NCBI GenBank assembly: GCA_963931925.1
Contig: OZ007569.1
Coordinates: 10,753,663 to 10,817,662, forward strand
Length of the DNA stretch: 64,000 bases
Direction: 5' to 3'
From: Onchidella celtica
Taxonomy: Eukaryota; Mollusca; Gastropoda; Systellommatophora; Onchidiidae
Below, one piece after another: positions 1 to 27,300 of the stretch. Position 1 is the stretch's first letter. The number at the start of each line of letters is the position of its first letter. The position numbers and the translations under genes are program-made. A model generated the notes under the pieces. It ran no database searches. It had not been told where the DNA came from and saw nothing but the letters and a program-made list of their open reading frames with translations.

Positions 1-12727
<12,727 letters not shown>

Positions 12728-12862
12728 TTTAAGTCAACGCTCATTACTTTCGAATTCAGATACAACAATGAGACACAAGTTCCGCCATCTTAGAAGCGCT
12801 GTCTTCCGATTTCATTGGATCATTCTAGTCACGTGCAAAAACTATCTCCATGGTGATGACAC
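12728..12862 (-). promoter_or_regulatory. LRRC9 promoter / 5' UTR candidate
   Basis: Directly upstream of the LRRC9 start codon, CCGCCATCTT (plus strand 12782-12791) matches the YY1 consensus, which often sits just downstream of a transcription start. A CCAAT box reads on the minus strand near 12815-12820. Around 12843-12858, ATCTCCATGGTGAT is a weak match to the RFX X-box, which would fit a cilium-related gene. These are motif matches only; the transcription start is not known. Confidence 0.45.
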
Positions 12863-13176
12863 ATTTAGTTCTAAAAGTCTCATGATCCTTGTAATTCATT
12901 CATAAAAAATAAAAAGTTGTATTGCTAAACGTAACACAAAATGTTGTTATTTTTTAAGCGATTGTTTATTGGTATATCTGTTTGCTTGAGAAGCTTGTTT
13001 ATATATTTTTAAAAATTCCAGTCCAACAATAATTTTCCGATCAACGATATAAATTTTTCTCCCACTGATATTCATCCCACTCTCACAATTCATTATTTAG
13101 ACTGAATTTGACTTGCGAAATTTTCTCAGAGACCTCAAAAAGATACAAAATTAAAAGGGGGTGTTTCCATTTAGAG

Positions 13177-14272
13177 CTCTATGTGAAATTCGTTGACTTC
13201 GAAAAGGCCTTCGACAGCATCCACAGAGAGAGTATATGGCGCATTCTTCGGCACTATGGGATTCCCAGCAAGCTTGTTGAACTCATCAAAAGCTTTTACA
13301 AGAACTTCAGTTGCAGTGTCGGAAACAGTGATGCATCCTTGAAGTGAAAACTGGTGTACGGCAAGGATGTGTGATATCAACAATTTTGTTTAACCTCGTA
13401 ATCGACTGGATTATGCGGAAAACTACAGAGGATGCACCAAGAGGCATCAGATGGACACTCTTCGACAACTTAGAGGATTTGGACTTTGCGGATGACCTTG
13501 CGCTATTGTCACATAGTCACCAACACATGCAAGATAAGACGCAGAGACTACATAATTTTGGATGCAAAGTAGGCCTTCGGATTAGCCAGAAGAAGACAGA
13601 GATTATGACCCTAAATGTAGACACTCCAGCACCAGTGCAAGTAGATGACAAGAACCTCACCACGACGGACAAATTTAAATACCTTGGTAGCATTATCAGA
13701 CCAGAGGGTGGCACAAAGGAGGACATCCAAAGTAGGCTGGGAAATGCAAGGGCTGTCTTTCAAAGTATGAGCAACATCTGGAAATCGACACAATACGGCA
13801 TCAACACCAAGATCAGACTGTACCAAAGCTGTGTCCTATCCACACTCCTGTATGGATCAGAGTGTTGGCGAATGACAGAAGGTGACCTCGCCAAGTTGTC
13901 TTCCTTCCACACCACATGTCTTCGTAGGATTCTCCGCATCTTTTGGCCAAACAAGATTTCTAATCAGGAACTACTAAGGCGATGCAAGCAAGAAGAAATA
14001 GCCAACATCATCACGAAGAGACGATGGAGATGGCTTGGACACGTGCTGCGAAAGGAAGCAAATTCTATAACCAAAACAGCACCTCAGTGGACACCGGAGG
14101 GACGGCGCAAGCGAGGCAGACCCAAGGCAACCTGGCGGAGAACAATCGAGGCAGAGATGAAATCCTTCAATCACTCATGGGGAACTCTCGCAAAGATGGC
14201 CCAGGACAGACAGGGCTGGAGATCCTTTGTTGCTGCCCTAAGCACCAGTGGGTGCAACAGGAAATAGTAGTA
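13177..14272 (+). pseudogene. 5'-truncated LINE reverse transcriptase with 14-bp target duplication
   Basis: The fragment encodes the RT core (FVDFEKAFDSI, then a frameshift near 13340, TGVRQGCVISTILFNLVIDW, and the catalytic FADDLALL). The C-terminal domain follows (YLGSIIRPEGG, LYGSECWRMT, RRRWRWLGHVLRK, GRRKRGRPKATWRRTI). It stops at about 14267 and ends in a TAGTAG tail rather than poly(A). GTTTCCATTTAGAG stands on both sides (13163-13176 and 14273-14286), an exact 14-bp target-site duplication. The endonuclease and the N-terminal half of the RT are missing, so the copy is dead. The type matches RTE/Nimb-like ORFs; the exact clade is not assigned. Confidence 0.9.
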
Positions 14273-14286
14273 GTTTCCATTTAGAG

Positions 14287-15373
14287 AAGGATTGTATTAT
14301 TATCATAATTGTCAATGTGTGAAGGCGCAGGCGCAAATATCGGGTGGGAAGACATGCTGAGATTGGCTTGTCTAATGAACAGACATTGTCTTGAATAATG
14401 ATGCTATTTTTCATAAATATCTGTTTTATTTCAAATGCATACATACATATTCAATCAGCATCTGAAACCAGCCTGTTTTTATTTAATATTGCACTGAAAG
14501 CTTGATCATTGTGTTCGTGTTTTACTGTTGTTGTGCTTGTAAGTGAGTGTGTGTCTTTATTTGATTTAACTATACCATCTCCTTTTTCTCCTTCAGACCC
14601 CATTTACATAGTAGGCCTAAATAACTTTGGAGCTCGAGTAATTATATATATATATCACTGCAAAGCTAACCACCGCAATGTCCAGAAAAACTGAAATAGT
14701 GCTGGGGGACTACCGTGAGATCGATACTCCAATTAAGTAAATCTTGGGTACTCAGGACGGGATAAAGTCGATCCCACCATTTACAATGCAATCGGTAGCG
14801 TCAAAAATACTTGGATCCAATGGCTTGTGATAATAGAACGTCATAAATTTATTGCATTTTACCTGGACAAGAAACTTCGAACATCTCGGCCGCGATTTCC
14901 AGATTATTGCAGGTTTCTTGGAACAGCGCAGCGATGGGGATTTGCCTCTTATTTGGGAGCCTTCAAACTGTTTCGGTATGTCTCTTTCACAACCTTTTTG
15001 TTTTTTTACACGTTAACAACATGTTGACGGTCCAAGTAAGTGATATACAAACATTTGCCAGGGGAAGCTGACTCAGCATACATAGCGTCCAACTTTGTCA
15101 GTGTCTGAATAAAAACAACGCGGACACACAGAGTGCCACCGATAACTCGATGTATGAATATTCTGAAAGCTAAATTTTGAAATCGACTACGAGAATCATC
15201 ATACCTCCCGGTATTGACGTAAAGCCCACGAGGGGAGGTAAGCACGAAGCAGAGCGCGCGGATATACTGCACTGTTTGTGCTACCGTACTGTACAGAACG
15301 AGACCGTTAGATTGGTTTGGCTACTTGAGAGTTTTTAAACAAAGATCGGACTTGGAAACTGAGAGAGATCATT
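14287..15373. other. Intergenic region / NAA40 upstream sequence
   Basis: This is non-coding sequence between the LINE remnant and the NAA40 start codon. It probably holds the NAA40 promoter and 5' UTR, but no clear core-promoter motif is seen. The frames at 14827-15027 and 15006-15272 overlap each other on opposite strands and show no family features. Confidence 0.4.
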
Positions 15374-18300
15374 ATGGGGGTAAAGTATTTCAGTATCATC
15401 CTCCTCATTTTCAGGTTGTCTTTACTCGAGCTGAGCACTCTTTCATCGTCTCACCTTCATCATCTTGGTCGTGGACTCTTCGACACTGATTTAGAGCTTA
15501 GGTCTAGAGCTCTAACTCGAGATCTAAATTTGTAGCCCAGATCGCGAAATCTTTCCATAGCATTATGCAGAAACCCACGGTAGGGTCGTCATGTGGAGTA
15601 CTTGGTTTATTAGGGGGGAGAGGAGAGGACAGTTTCACATAAATATGTTCCTGATAAGTGATACTTCATTTCAGGAGACCTGCAACTCCTGCATGCTCAA
15701 CAATTGTAATTAGGCCTACTCTATGATACCCCATTTCCTGTTATTATACGTTAGACAGTGCTGTATACATTGGCAGACTCTATTTGCTATCAGAAGCCAG
15801 CTCTTGACAGAGCAACAATGTCCTTTTGGACAGTTTACAAAACAAATTAAACTCAAGCTTTGAAAGTTTGCCATCTGCACCACAGCTTCACAAGGTTGGA
15901 GGGATGGTATCATCTGTTCATCGACATCATCATGTTCATCATATTTTACACTTTGTCTTGGACAGGATTCAGATTACCTTAATTGTGATGAATTTTTATT
16001 TAACATTTAGCAAAGAAACTTCGTTTCCAAATGTTTTTTTTTTTTATAAATCTTAAAACTAAAACAGTAAAAGTAACAATACATCACATGTAGGCCTATA
16101 TTATAGATCCAGCCTTCTCCCCTACATCGGATGTCCCCCTAGGCTCCTGAGCATCATAAAATCCTTCCATGAAGATAGGAATGGCACCAAGGTCTTCAAT
16201 GCCTCAACCACAGATGCCTTTGAGTTTGACGTTCGCAGCGGAATGAAACAGGGCTATGTCCTCGCACCCACCCAGGTTGGAATATTTTTTTGCTGTGCTA
16301 CTGAAGCACACCTTTGGATTTGCTCTGGAAGGTAATACACCACGAACCAGGTGGGATGGAAAGCTTTGGTTCAGTATTTTCACGTTAAAACTAATAAAAG
16401 CAAAGTCCAAAGATTTCTGCGAGATTTTTTCTTCGCAGATGATTGCTACTCGCTCGGACCAAGACCTTCAGTGACACATAAGTCATTTCAGCAATGTTTA
16501 TGGTGACTTTAATCTCACCTCACCATCAGCCTCACAAAAACGCAAGTCATGGGGCAAAATGTGGACCCTCCACTCAACATAAATAAACGACTACAAATTT
16601 GATGTTGTCCACAATTTCATGTGTCTTGGCTCCACCATCTCTGACTCAGTCCCCCTTGAAACTGAGCTGAACAAGCTGCATAGGAAAGGCAGACACTGCA
16701 AGGTTCAGGCGGAAGAAGAGAGTTTGGGATAACAAAAGGCCAGCAGAGAGTGCCAAGATACACGTTTACGAAGCATGTGTCCTCCCTTCTGTATGGCAGT
16801 GAAACCTGCCCTTTATGTGCCCGACAGGAACGAAAAGTCATATGTGTGTCCCCTGATGTATCCTGAGCATCACCTGGCGGGAAGAAGTCAGCAACAAGAT
16901 TGTCTAAGAGATTTGAAATCTCCTGCTCATATACCACTTTGAAACCAGGGGCGCATGCATTGGCTCGGCCACATAGTATTAATGGAGGATGGCAGAATCT
17001 CCAAGGACTTCCTGTAAGGAGTTGGCACAAGGAGAACGCCCAAGAGGTGGACTCCATCTGCGCTACAAGGATGTGTGTAGAGGGACCTGCAGGCCCCATG
17101 CATTGAAATGAAGTCATGGGAAGTCACTGCCTCAGTCAGAATACACTGGAAGCAGTTAGTGAAGCAAGGCCACTCATTATTTTAAGAGATGCTAAGAGTA
17201 TCAGTCCGAGGCAAAGCGGAAGAGAAGAAAGGCTCACAATCAAGCAGACAGACCAGTGTCATGCTTTAGTTGTCCCTTCTGTGGTAAGGACTGTCGCTCC
17301 CAGATAGGCTTGTCCAGCCATGCATGGCACTGCACAACTTGGCAGAGCCATGCAGACATCCAGAGTCTAGTCCCACAGTCTTTCGATACTTACGAATGCC
17401 AACATTTATAAGGCAAAATAATCTTTCAGTATTTAACCCAGAATGCTAACAAAATGCCCTTTTTTTTTCTTCTGATTAATGCTGAGACTCGGGTAATTTC
17501 TGAAATGTTAAAATCAAACTCCAGCATTATATTATTACATGTAATGGGCCTATCCATATGTATATTATATGTGCATATCAACATCTTCCTGTTGATTTTT
17601 ACAGAGAAAGTCATCTTCAAAGGCCAAAGAAAAGAAGTTGAAAAAGAAGGAGGTAAATTTTGATTTTCTCTTTGAGCTAATATTGTGTAATAATGCTTCT
17701 TCTCTAGCTTTTTGCTGGTGTGGTTGAATTTTTCATTTTGAGGGAAATATTTAAATGATGGTTTTAACTGAAGCTGCGGTGGATCACCATATATATAAAC
17801 AGGGGTAATAAGTACATGAGCACGAGCGAGAAAATAGTAAATCACCCTTTTTTTCTGCTCTATGAGCTCTAGGATAAATTACTTGAAAAAACACAGTTGA
17901 TAATCAATATAGCGAGAGAATTGTGTATGGCAAATTGTGGGGGTGGCCACAGCACAGTCATGTAGAGAGTTAGACATGTATTGTGCTTTGTCACTACACA
18001 CTGGCCCTCCTGGTTGTAGCCCATCTAACCATCTCTTGTTTACTCCTAGCATACTTTCTCTCCTTACTTATGTTATTGGCCCTGTGGTGTAAACAGCACA
18101 CTATCACTATATAATGCAGTCAGTGAAAAGTGAAGACTCATCACTCCAAGTGGCAAATTATGGGGCTGGCCCAGTCACACAACAGTGTCACTTCCCCACA
18201 CATGTATTGTGCATTGTCATATCACTACCAATGATGTGCAATAAAAATTGCACCTGAGTGCAGTGGTCATCGCTACTGCATCACCATATGCATTGTGGCA

Positions 18301-21300
18301 CATCTGGTCCTCCTCTTGCTTAGTAGCATGTGTTATCTTTATAAATATATACCAACTTAAACAAGTTCTCTGACCATGTGTTGTGACACCACACTACCCA
18401 CGGCCCCTGTATTGCTATCGTGTACCGTGTGGGCAGTCTGTTCACATTCATTGAATGATACCTCTGCAAGTATATATGCTTCCGATTCTAACTTTTACAT
18501 CTGATTCTGATCGTTTAATTCGATTGAAACATTACTGTTGTCAGCCAAAGGAAAGGAATCAGTATTCATATAAAGACTGAGATCTGATGTCATTTTGATA
18601 TTACATTGAAATGACATGTTAAAGAAGGGAGGCGACTGTGCCAAAAAAGAAAAGGAAAAAAAAAATGGGTATATGTCTTGCCTTGTTATTTGCCATTTTT
18701 ACTGGGGTAGAGAGATCTTGGGTAATGGGCATTTTTAGCAGAACATTGCATCTCGTTATAGCCAAGTTCCACTGTACAAAAAAACACAGGTAAAAAATTG
18801 CGAACAACTTGGACTTTATTTTATTAAACAATATAGTAAGAGCCTAAAGTAGGTCATTATCGGTAACTTAATCTATGTTTGGTGTTAGCAGGACAAAATG
18901 GTTTAATTTTGATATTTTATAAGATTATTCCAGATTATATCACTTTTTTGTTTGTGCACATTTCAGGAAAATGCAAAATTGTCTGCTTTATATGCAAAAG
19001 TAGAAGCAGCCAATAAGGTAAGGTTCTATGTCAGCTTACTCTTAGAAAATGAATGACAAAATACCATTTTGCATAAATTTGTTTGTTGTGTTGCCATATT
19101 TGACTGTTCACTCGAAACGTACAAGTTTCTTACTTCTCTCTACTTGACACTCAAATTCCCTGTACAGTAAACTGCATTGGCTGCTGGCCAGCTAGCCCGA
19201 AAGGAGTAGTTTACGCTATTTTCAACCTCTGATTTGTCATATAAATCTAGTACCAATGTGGTTGATTTAGATATTTAAAAAAAAAATTCATTCAGAGTAT
19301 TGAATTTATGGTGAAAACGTATTGGAGTGGTACTAAAAAAGAAGTCACTGTGCCATAAGCTGGCCCCCAAGAAATTCACTTCACATGTAGCATGTTATTT
19401 ATTTGGGCTCCGCGAAATGGGCGGATGCTTACGAATGGACCAGGACAGGAATACTGGAATAGGCACAATGTACAGGGCTGTTAGAGTTCCGCGGATACGC
19501 GAAAATCCGGGATTGAGAAAGGTCCGGTCATCCGCATTGAAATGTCAGTTTCTTTGCTATCCATCTACAGCCAGGTACATTGTATCGTGAACAGAACTGT
19601 AATCAAGGGATTTTAAAATAACCCGTTCATCTACAAAACAGCAAGAATTTTTCAAGTCAAACGGGGAAGTTGTTTGGTTTTACATACTCATGTCATGAGA
19701 GGAAGTCATCAGCATTGGACAGAAGTCGATCGTGCTTGCGTGAACAGCATTCTGCTAGGCCGAAGTTCAGGGGTTGGCATCATTATCCACTGACAGCCCC
19801 GAATGTAAGCAAAATAAAATTGTTTCGTTTGATGCAAAATATGCATAGTTTCGAATTTCTAAAGTCAGTCTAAATTCAAAATAACTTTTAAAAAAAGGTT
19901 TTTTCTGTAGGATTCCAGAGGAAATTCGCGTGAATTTTGGCATATAGTAATTAAAAAGCTCATCTATGTTTCTTTTAGAATATGAAAGATCACCTGAATT
20001 CAGTGCAGACCTCCCTAGTATTACGGAATTGCCGTAATCATTACAGAAAACGAGGTCCGATTACGGGATTACGAAAATCGTCGGTAAATTACGAATTTTC
20101 GAAAATCGTACAAATTTTCCGATAAATTAGAGAAAAAATTATAATAACGAATATAATTTTACGAATGAATCAAAGGCCGAATGATTCGAGCTGTTTGGTT
20201 GGCTTCCGATCTTTGGGCCTACCGCTTTACTGCGCATGCGTTCATCACTTCATTCACTTGTCTTCTTCCGACTACCCCATGTGAATTTCTCTCCTCATTC
20301 ATTCAATAGGCGTTCGTTACCGTCAGTGCGTCGTACTAATATAATATCGGTGTTTGTAGTAAAAGAGGGGTTCCGTGTTGTAGACTTCGCTTCCGGTTGA
20401 TAGATTTCGTTGAAAATGGCTATGTCCGACTACGGTTCTAAGACGCTCACCCAGCTAAAAGAAGAATGCAGGAAAAGATGCATCAAAATAAGTGGGAAAA
20501 AGGCAGAATTGGTATCGAGGTAAGTAACTTTAATATTTTAAACTAACGAATCTATAATGAATCGGGCATATTTTGCAATATGCCGCTATGCCTATAGATA
20601 CATCTAGCTAGCAGTCGCCAGTAGTAGCAAAATCATGATCTACATCTACATAGATAGATCTAGACTCTAGATCTAGTAATAGTAGTTTTTGTTTACAGTT
20701 TACGATTAAAATCACATATATATATAGATCTAGATCTAGATCTAGAATCTAGATCTAGGTCTAATTACTATTAACTTCCTGCAGTTATCATGAATATAAT
20801 GGTAGACTAGGATCTAGTTCTAGCTGCATGAGATTCAATGGTGAATGAATTCAATGAGTCATAAATTTAGAAAAAGACCTCTGTGTTAATGGGAGGACTT
20901 CTGAATGCATTCCATAGCTCGACAAGTGCATAGGCATTGTCAGATTGATATGTAACGACGTGAGGGTCTAATCAGTTTGTACCATCGAGGCCGTAGGCCG
21001 ATGTTCGTCTGGGCAGTAGTCAGATTGACATATCAGGGAAAGCCGCCGGGGTAACTTATAACTATGTATTATTTTCACTCGGGCTTTGGAACGCATTCGG
21101 AAGTCCTTCCGTGTTAATAAAGGTACTTAAATTTTATCGAAGATATTGTAGTTTTCTAGTCTGAGTGTCAGAAAATGCATATCTAGTAGACAGTGTAACA
21201 AGACATATAAATTGACAAGACCTGTTAAAAATATTACTCTTGAAGTGAACACCATGTTGAACTGTTTTATCTCACATCTATCCACTTGACATTAAACTAA

Positions 21301-24300
21301 AAAGCCAAATCACAAATGCCAAATGATGCTATTGCATTTTCTAAGTTTAAAAAAAAAAAAGTTAAGCCTTTCCTGATTTATTTTCAGGCTCGAGTTCTTT
21401 GACAAATGTCATATAGGGAAAAGCAGTGACCAAAAAGTGGACTATGTTATGGCTGTCCCAAGCAGAAGTTCATACAAAGATATTCACACTGATGTCATTC
21501 TGCCTCCTGTTACTGCAGAATCAGTGAAGGCATACCTGTCAGCCATGCATTTAACAGTAAAACAGAGTGATCGGGAGCTGTATGAGGAGAGACATATTTT
21601 ATTTTTACGTTCATCAGAACTGCTGCCTCCCCTCACATACATTTATGCACAAGTGAGAGCCAGCAAGAAAGTGAAAGTGAGATACTTTGTTGATATTTCA
21701 CTGGGAAAAGTAGGAACCATAGAACAGTGCGAGTGCAGCATTGGCATGGGACCAAATGCTGCATGCAAGCATGTTGTTATGGTCCTCCTAGGCCTGGTTG
21801 ACCATCACAACAAGTTACCGATCATTACGTATGAAACATGTACACAGAGGCTACAAACTTTTCATCAACCCAAGCCACGCACGGGTTCACCAATAAAAGC
21901 AAAAAGTCTCGACGTTAAGGTGAAAATGCATATCGATGATCCAAGGCCACAAGAATGTCAGAACGTCACATCGTATGCTTCACACTTCAGAAATGTCGTC
22001 ATGGCTGACAAAAGTGCCAGCAGCATGCCAATTTTTCAACTGTATGCTCCTGCCAACACCAGAGCAGTGGCCATGGATCACACGTATTCAGCTCTTGGCA
22101 TAGAAGAACACTTTCTGAGGCAGCTGGGACTCATAACCATGAGTGAATCCCAACGCAAGGTAAGTGCTGAGCCTTGAAGTTCACTGTTCAGTTTTGCTAA
22201 ACATTATTGCTGGGCAGTTGAATTATCTCCTTCTGTAACTCCGGATTTCCCCCGTCAGATATAATTTGTGAAAATGGACTAAATGTAGTATCAGAATTTT
22301 CTATTAATATTATTAGGCATTTGACAGATTAAGATTAATTTAAAAATAATCACTGTTCACAAGGTAATTATATGCATGGGTTTGATGAAAAGCCAGTGTT
22401 TCATATGATTTCTACTGAAAATACTGTGATTAGATCAGACCTATGTATGCAGAACTTGATCATAAATTTATGGTAATGGTAAGCAGTTGATGATATAAAT
22501 ATTTATTGTTCAGTAATTTTATTTTCCACACAGACATTAAATATGGCAACTCTGCACCAGGCAGGCTCATCAAAGTGGCTTGCAGAAAGGAGGATAAGGC
22601 TAACTGCATCACAGTTTGGACAGATCTGCAAGGCCAGAGAAAAGAACAAGGTAGGCTTATTATTAATGAACTGCAGTTTATTTTTGTGCATCAGACTTGT
22701 TAAATTACCACCTCAATGAAAACTTTATAAAATTATGTTATCCAAATTTATGAGATCTAATCCATCTTGTTGCCAGTTCATAGGAAAAAAAATAGGTAAG
22801 GTTTCCAATATTTAGTATTAATAGGCCTCTATAAATAACTGTGTCAGTCTTTTAAAAATAACTGATAGCTGACATTGACATGTTAAATTATTGTCTTTTT
22901 TATTTGGAGATTTTGGGAGTATAATTCAGTACTATATAATAAGCTTCATGTTCAACTGATCTCACATCCCACAGTGCTTTTGGCAATATAACACTAACTC
23001 GACTAACAATAATACATGCAGGTTTTTTTTTTTTTTTTTTACTCTTCTAATGACTGCATTTTTATTGTTTTTGCAGCACTTGGATTTAATAATGCCTGTA
23101 ACGTCTCTGTGCACTTACAGTAAAATAAATGGAAGGCTTCATCTTTAAATTTCTTTTACTTTTAGCACCCAAACAACCAACACCAGTTAGGATGCAAGCG
23201 ATTATATGTTTTTTTTGTTTTTTTTTTCCTGGGCTCATGTCCTTTGATCTTTTGTGGATAATCTATCTGAAATAGAGGCTTCAACTGTTCGAACCATTCA
23301 ATTCACACAATTGGCTTGGTAACACAGAAGTCTGCTAATGAGTTTATGCATTTTTGTTTTCATTTTGACAGATTTCACAGGGACTTCTGAATCCTCTGGA
23401 CTTGAGTCATCTGCCTGCAATAGCACATGGGAAGAAATACGAACATGTTGCAATTAAGCAGTTTATGGAACTGACCAGATGCACGGTTGAAAAGTCAGGT
23501 CTACAAGTGCACAAAGTTTTTCCATTCATCGGTGCATCACCAGATGGTTTAATAATTGATAGTGACCATAAAAGCGTTGTAGAGGTTAAGTGTCCCTATG
23601 CAAGTAGGGATAGGAGTATTTGTGCTGAGACAGTGCCCTATCTGAAACAGACCGAACAGGGTCTGGAATTATGTTCTAATCATAATCATTTTTTCCAGAT
23701 TCAAGGACAGATGGCATGCTGTGAAGCAAATAAATGTTATTTTGTCATTTACACCTTGAATGACTTAAAAGTCATTGAAGTGAAAAGAAATGATGAATTT
23801 ATAAAGAAAATGTTGGATGAATTGGTATCCTTCTTCAATGACTACTTCAAAACTTCCCTCTTGGATAAATTTTTATACAAAGACTGTTAGCTTTTAACTT
23901 TTAATATTTCATTTTCTAAAGTGATCTAAATTTTCTTTCACATGAAAATTATGATGTTTGCTTTGCAGAAGTTTAAAAATTGCAGTGATTCTGTACTGTT
24001 TTATTAAACATTTCTGATAAACTTTTACTGTAAACTGTAACAAGTAACACAACATACTGTAAATGATAAAAATTGAAAGTCATGCCATGGTGGTACGTGT
24101 ATTAGAAAAACAGAATTAGCATTTAATATAGTAACATGAAATTTATTTCAGTGCACATGTCTTGTTTGACAGTAATACATTTATTATAATTTCATATGGG
24201 CATAATAACTATACAAATTTTACAATCTTTCAATCTATCTAAGGCAGAAATGTGCCCAGAAATTTATGTGAGATAATGAATAATATGGAACAACAGTACA

Positions 24301-27300
24301 TGTATTACTTTTTTGTGCACCAAGCTCAAGAAAGTTTTTTTCTCTCTCCTGAGAGATCTCTCAATCTACAGAACACACAAGATGCGTTTTGTGACTTACA
24401 ATGACAATTCATTTTTTATTACAGAAATAACTCAGTATCGTTTTTTTTTTAAATTTTACTGTATCAATTTTTTAAAGGGCTGCATATCTTGTTGTAGACT
24501 TTCTAATGCTCCTTTTTGAATTAAAAAGCACAAAGGTGGATTTGATATTTCTTAAGTGTTTGCTTTTACAACTCTCCAAGTATATTTATCATAAATTTAT
24601 GTATTCTCATGGAAGACCTGGTATAGTAATATTGTAATAAAAAGATGGTCGTCATTTTTTTTTTTTTTTGGCCATGATAAAAATAAGTTGCCTTTATGTT
24701 TTGTATTCTATATGTTTAAATATGTTCAATTAATTTAAAATCATTTGGTCTCCCACATCATCAATGCATTTTTCCATTTTTGATCTCAAAGAACAGTGAT
24801 CTTCCAAAGTGGATGACATGTATTTCCATATATAATACAGTGTACATGTAATTATAAATCATTGTCATAAAAATAATAAATAAGAGCAAAATTGTTGTTT
24901 GACAATCTGCAGTACTGGCTGACAAGATTCTGAATAATAGAGGACACTGAAGATGAAACATTAGTTATTTTCAGTTTGCAATCACTAAAGATAAGATAAG
25001 ATATGACTTTATTATCCTGTTTCCAGGAAATTTGTTGTCACAGCATTCAGTAACAGCACAACAGCAAATACTATATCTAAAACCTACAGGTCTTTAAGGC
25101 ACACACGCACATTGCTTAAACAGCCTTACCAACAAGTAAGAACATTGCTCACACACACACAAACACACACACTGTAAGAACAATCCATTAGGAAAAAAAC
25201 TAACAACAGCATACTACATCAGGAAACTCTGCTATTTTGAATTGCGGATGGCAAAAAAGATCGTCTATAGCGCTCTCTGTTCGTTTTTAAATACAGTATA
25301 CGTCCACTTCTTTGGGATCGGACTATCTGATGGAAAGAGTAACACCAGTTATGCAGTATGATTCTAATCTTTTGAAATATGTCATGGTCCAATAGGCCTG
25401 CATTACTATGGCAATGTAGCATAATAATATAGATGTCTCTACATAACATCAGGTTAATTTAATGAGAAACTGGCATCTTTCACCATCTTTAAGCATACTG
25501 TGAAACAACATTGTTTCTGAAATTTGTCAACATCAAACATACAAAAATAATATCAGGGGCAATATTTGTTTCAGTTGCATTTAGTGATGACTTAAGGATT
25601 TTGTATACCTTTACATTACCTATTATCCTTTCAACATGAACGCGTTTGCTTGAAATACATCTATCTTCCGCAACTGCTTCTGGTGTCATTCTGTTTTTCT
25701 TTTTGAAAAAATTCGGCATGTTAATCTTAACATCTTTAGTTCGAAACATGTCTTGGATATTAAAACCTTTGTCAGCCATGATGGAATCCCCTGCCTCTAC
25801 TTTGTCCAATAGACTGCATCTTTCTACAATCTGCCTGTCACTAGCTGCCCCCCCCCCCCCCCCCCATAAGCTTCTGAACATAATGATATTTGCCCCCCCC
25901 CCCTGGCGTTACACCCACTAAGACTTTAACAGTATTCCTATGATTTTATGTAGAAAATGTTGCTCTCTGGGCAGTTGGGTTTGATGGTCTCTGCACTGGT
26001 ATTTCTGTCCCATCAATTATTACTCTTGTGTCAGGATATTTCATCTTGAAATCAAGTGGGCAGTAATGATCAACAATGTATTTGTGAGCCCATGTGTTTA
26101 TTTCTCCCCACTGCTTGGAACAAAATTTAACCCACGTATAACAAATGTTGCGCACAGTAAATTCTGAAAGACAAAACATGTTTGATAATTCTGCATTGCA
26201 ATAATGATGTCTCAGATACACTAGCATAACAAGAAAAGCAGTCTGGGGAACCACAGAATCAATACTTTTCTTTGTAAAGATAGACTTAATATTATTCACA
26301 TTTGGACCTAAAGAATGAAAAACTGTCATGAACCTATCAAAATTGGGTAAGCCAGTGTAATGCAGGCAATCTTTTGGTGAATATCTGATCCTATCAATCG
26401 ACACATAAGGATGCGTAAAAAAATGCTGCTGGTAAATAATTGAATTTAATTCATTTTCATCTTTATCATCTTCATCATAGGGAACTCTCTTTACAGTAAA
26501 TTTTTCTTTGGTCAAATCGACATCACTCTCCTCCTCATTATCACCTTCGTCAAGATCAAGAGAAATGATCTCCCGTGAATTAACTAAAGAAATTGTAGGT
26601 GTATCACAGATGCCTTCACCACCAGATGATATATCTGGTGGTGAAGGCTCAGACATTACAGCATTACAATAAGACATTTCCACAAACTCCGACACAGGAA
26701 TGTCCTCCTCAAGATACACCTTTTCTGCCTCCTGTCTTTCAATTTCCCTTTCTTGTTTGGCAATCTGCTCTTCCTCATCCCGTCTTATCTCTCTCAGGCG
26801 TCGTCTTTGGTCCCTAGGCTCTTCAGTAAGGGCATGAGGCTGAAATATTTGTGGGAAAGAACCCTTCTTTAAAAGTCTGTTTTTTCTCGGTGTTTCTGTG
26901 AAAGTATAAGTATTTTCATATTTAATACATGTAGTATTAAATAATACTACTAAAGGAGTAAAATAGGCCTTTAGAAAGACATTATTTAGTAATATTACTA
27001 CACAACGTGAAATTTGTTCACATCTGATTTCTTCTATGCAAAGAAAAAAAAAAAGGCTTGATATCCCTGGTTTGTATGCAATTATGTATTGTGTAGCCCT
27101 TCCCCTTTTCCACGTACTCAAACATAGCAATTTAGCATACAAATTAGCAGCTGAGTGAGCAAATTATTTTTTCTGTCAATCTTGAGAATCATTTTCAGTA
27201 ACAGGCTAGTGTAAATCTGAGCAAATCGCCAATAGAGCAATCTTCACTACTTTCAAAATCTAAAACCATGTTTTGGTTGTCGTTTGAATACACATTACAA

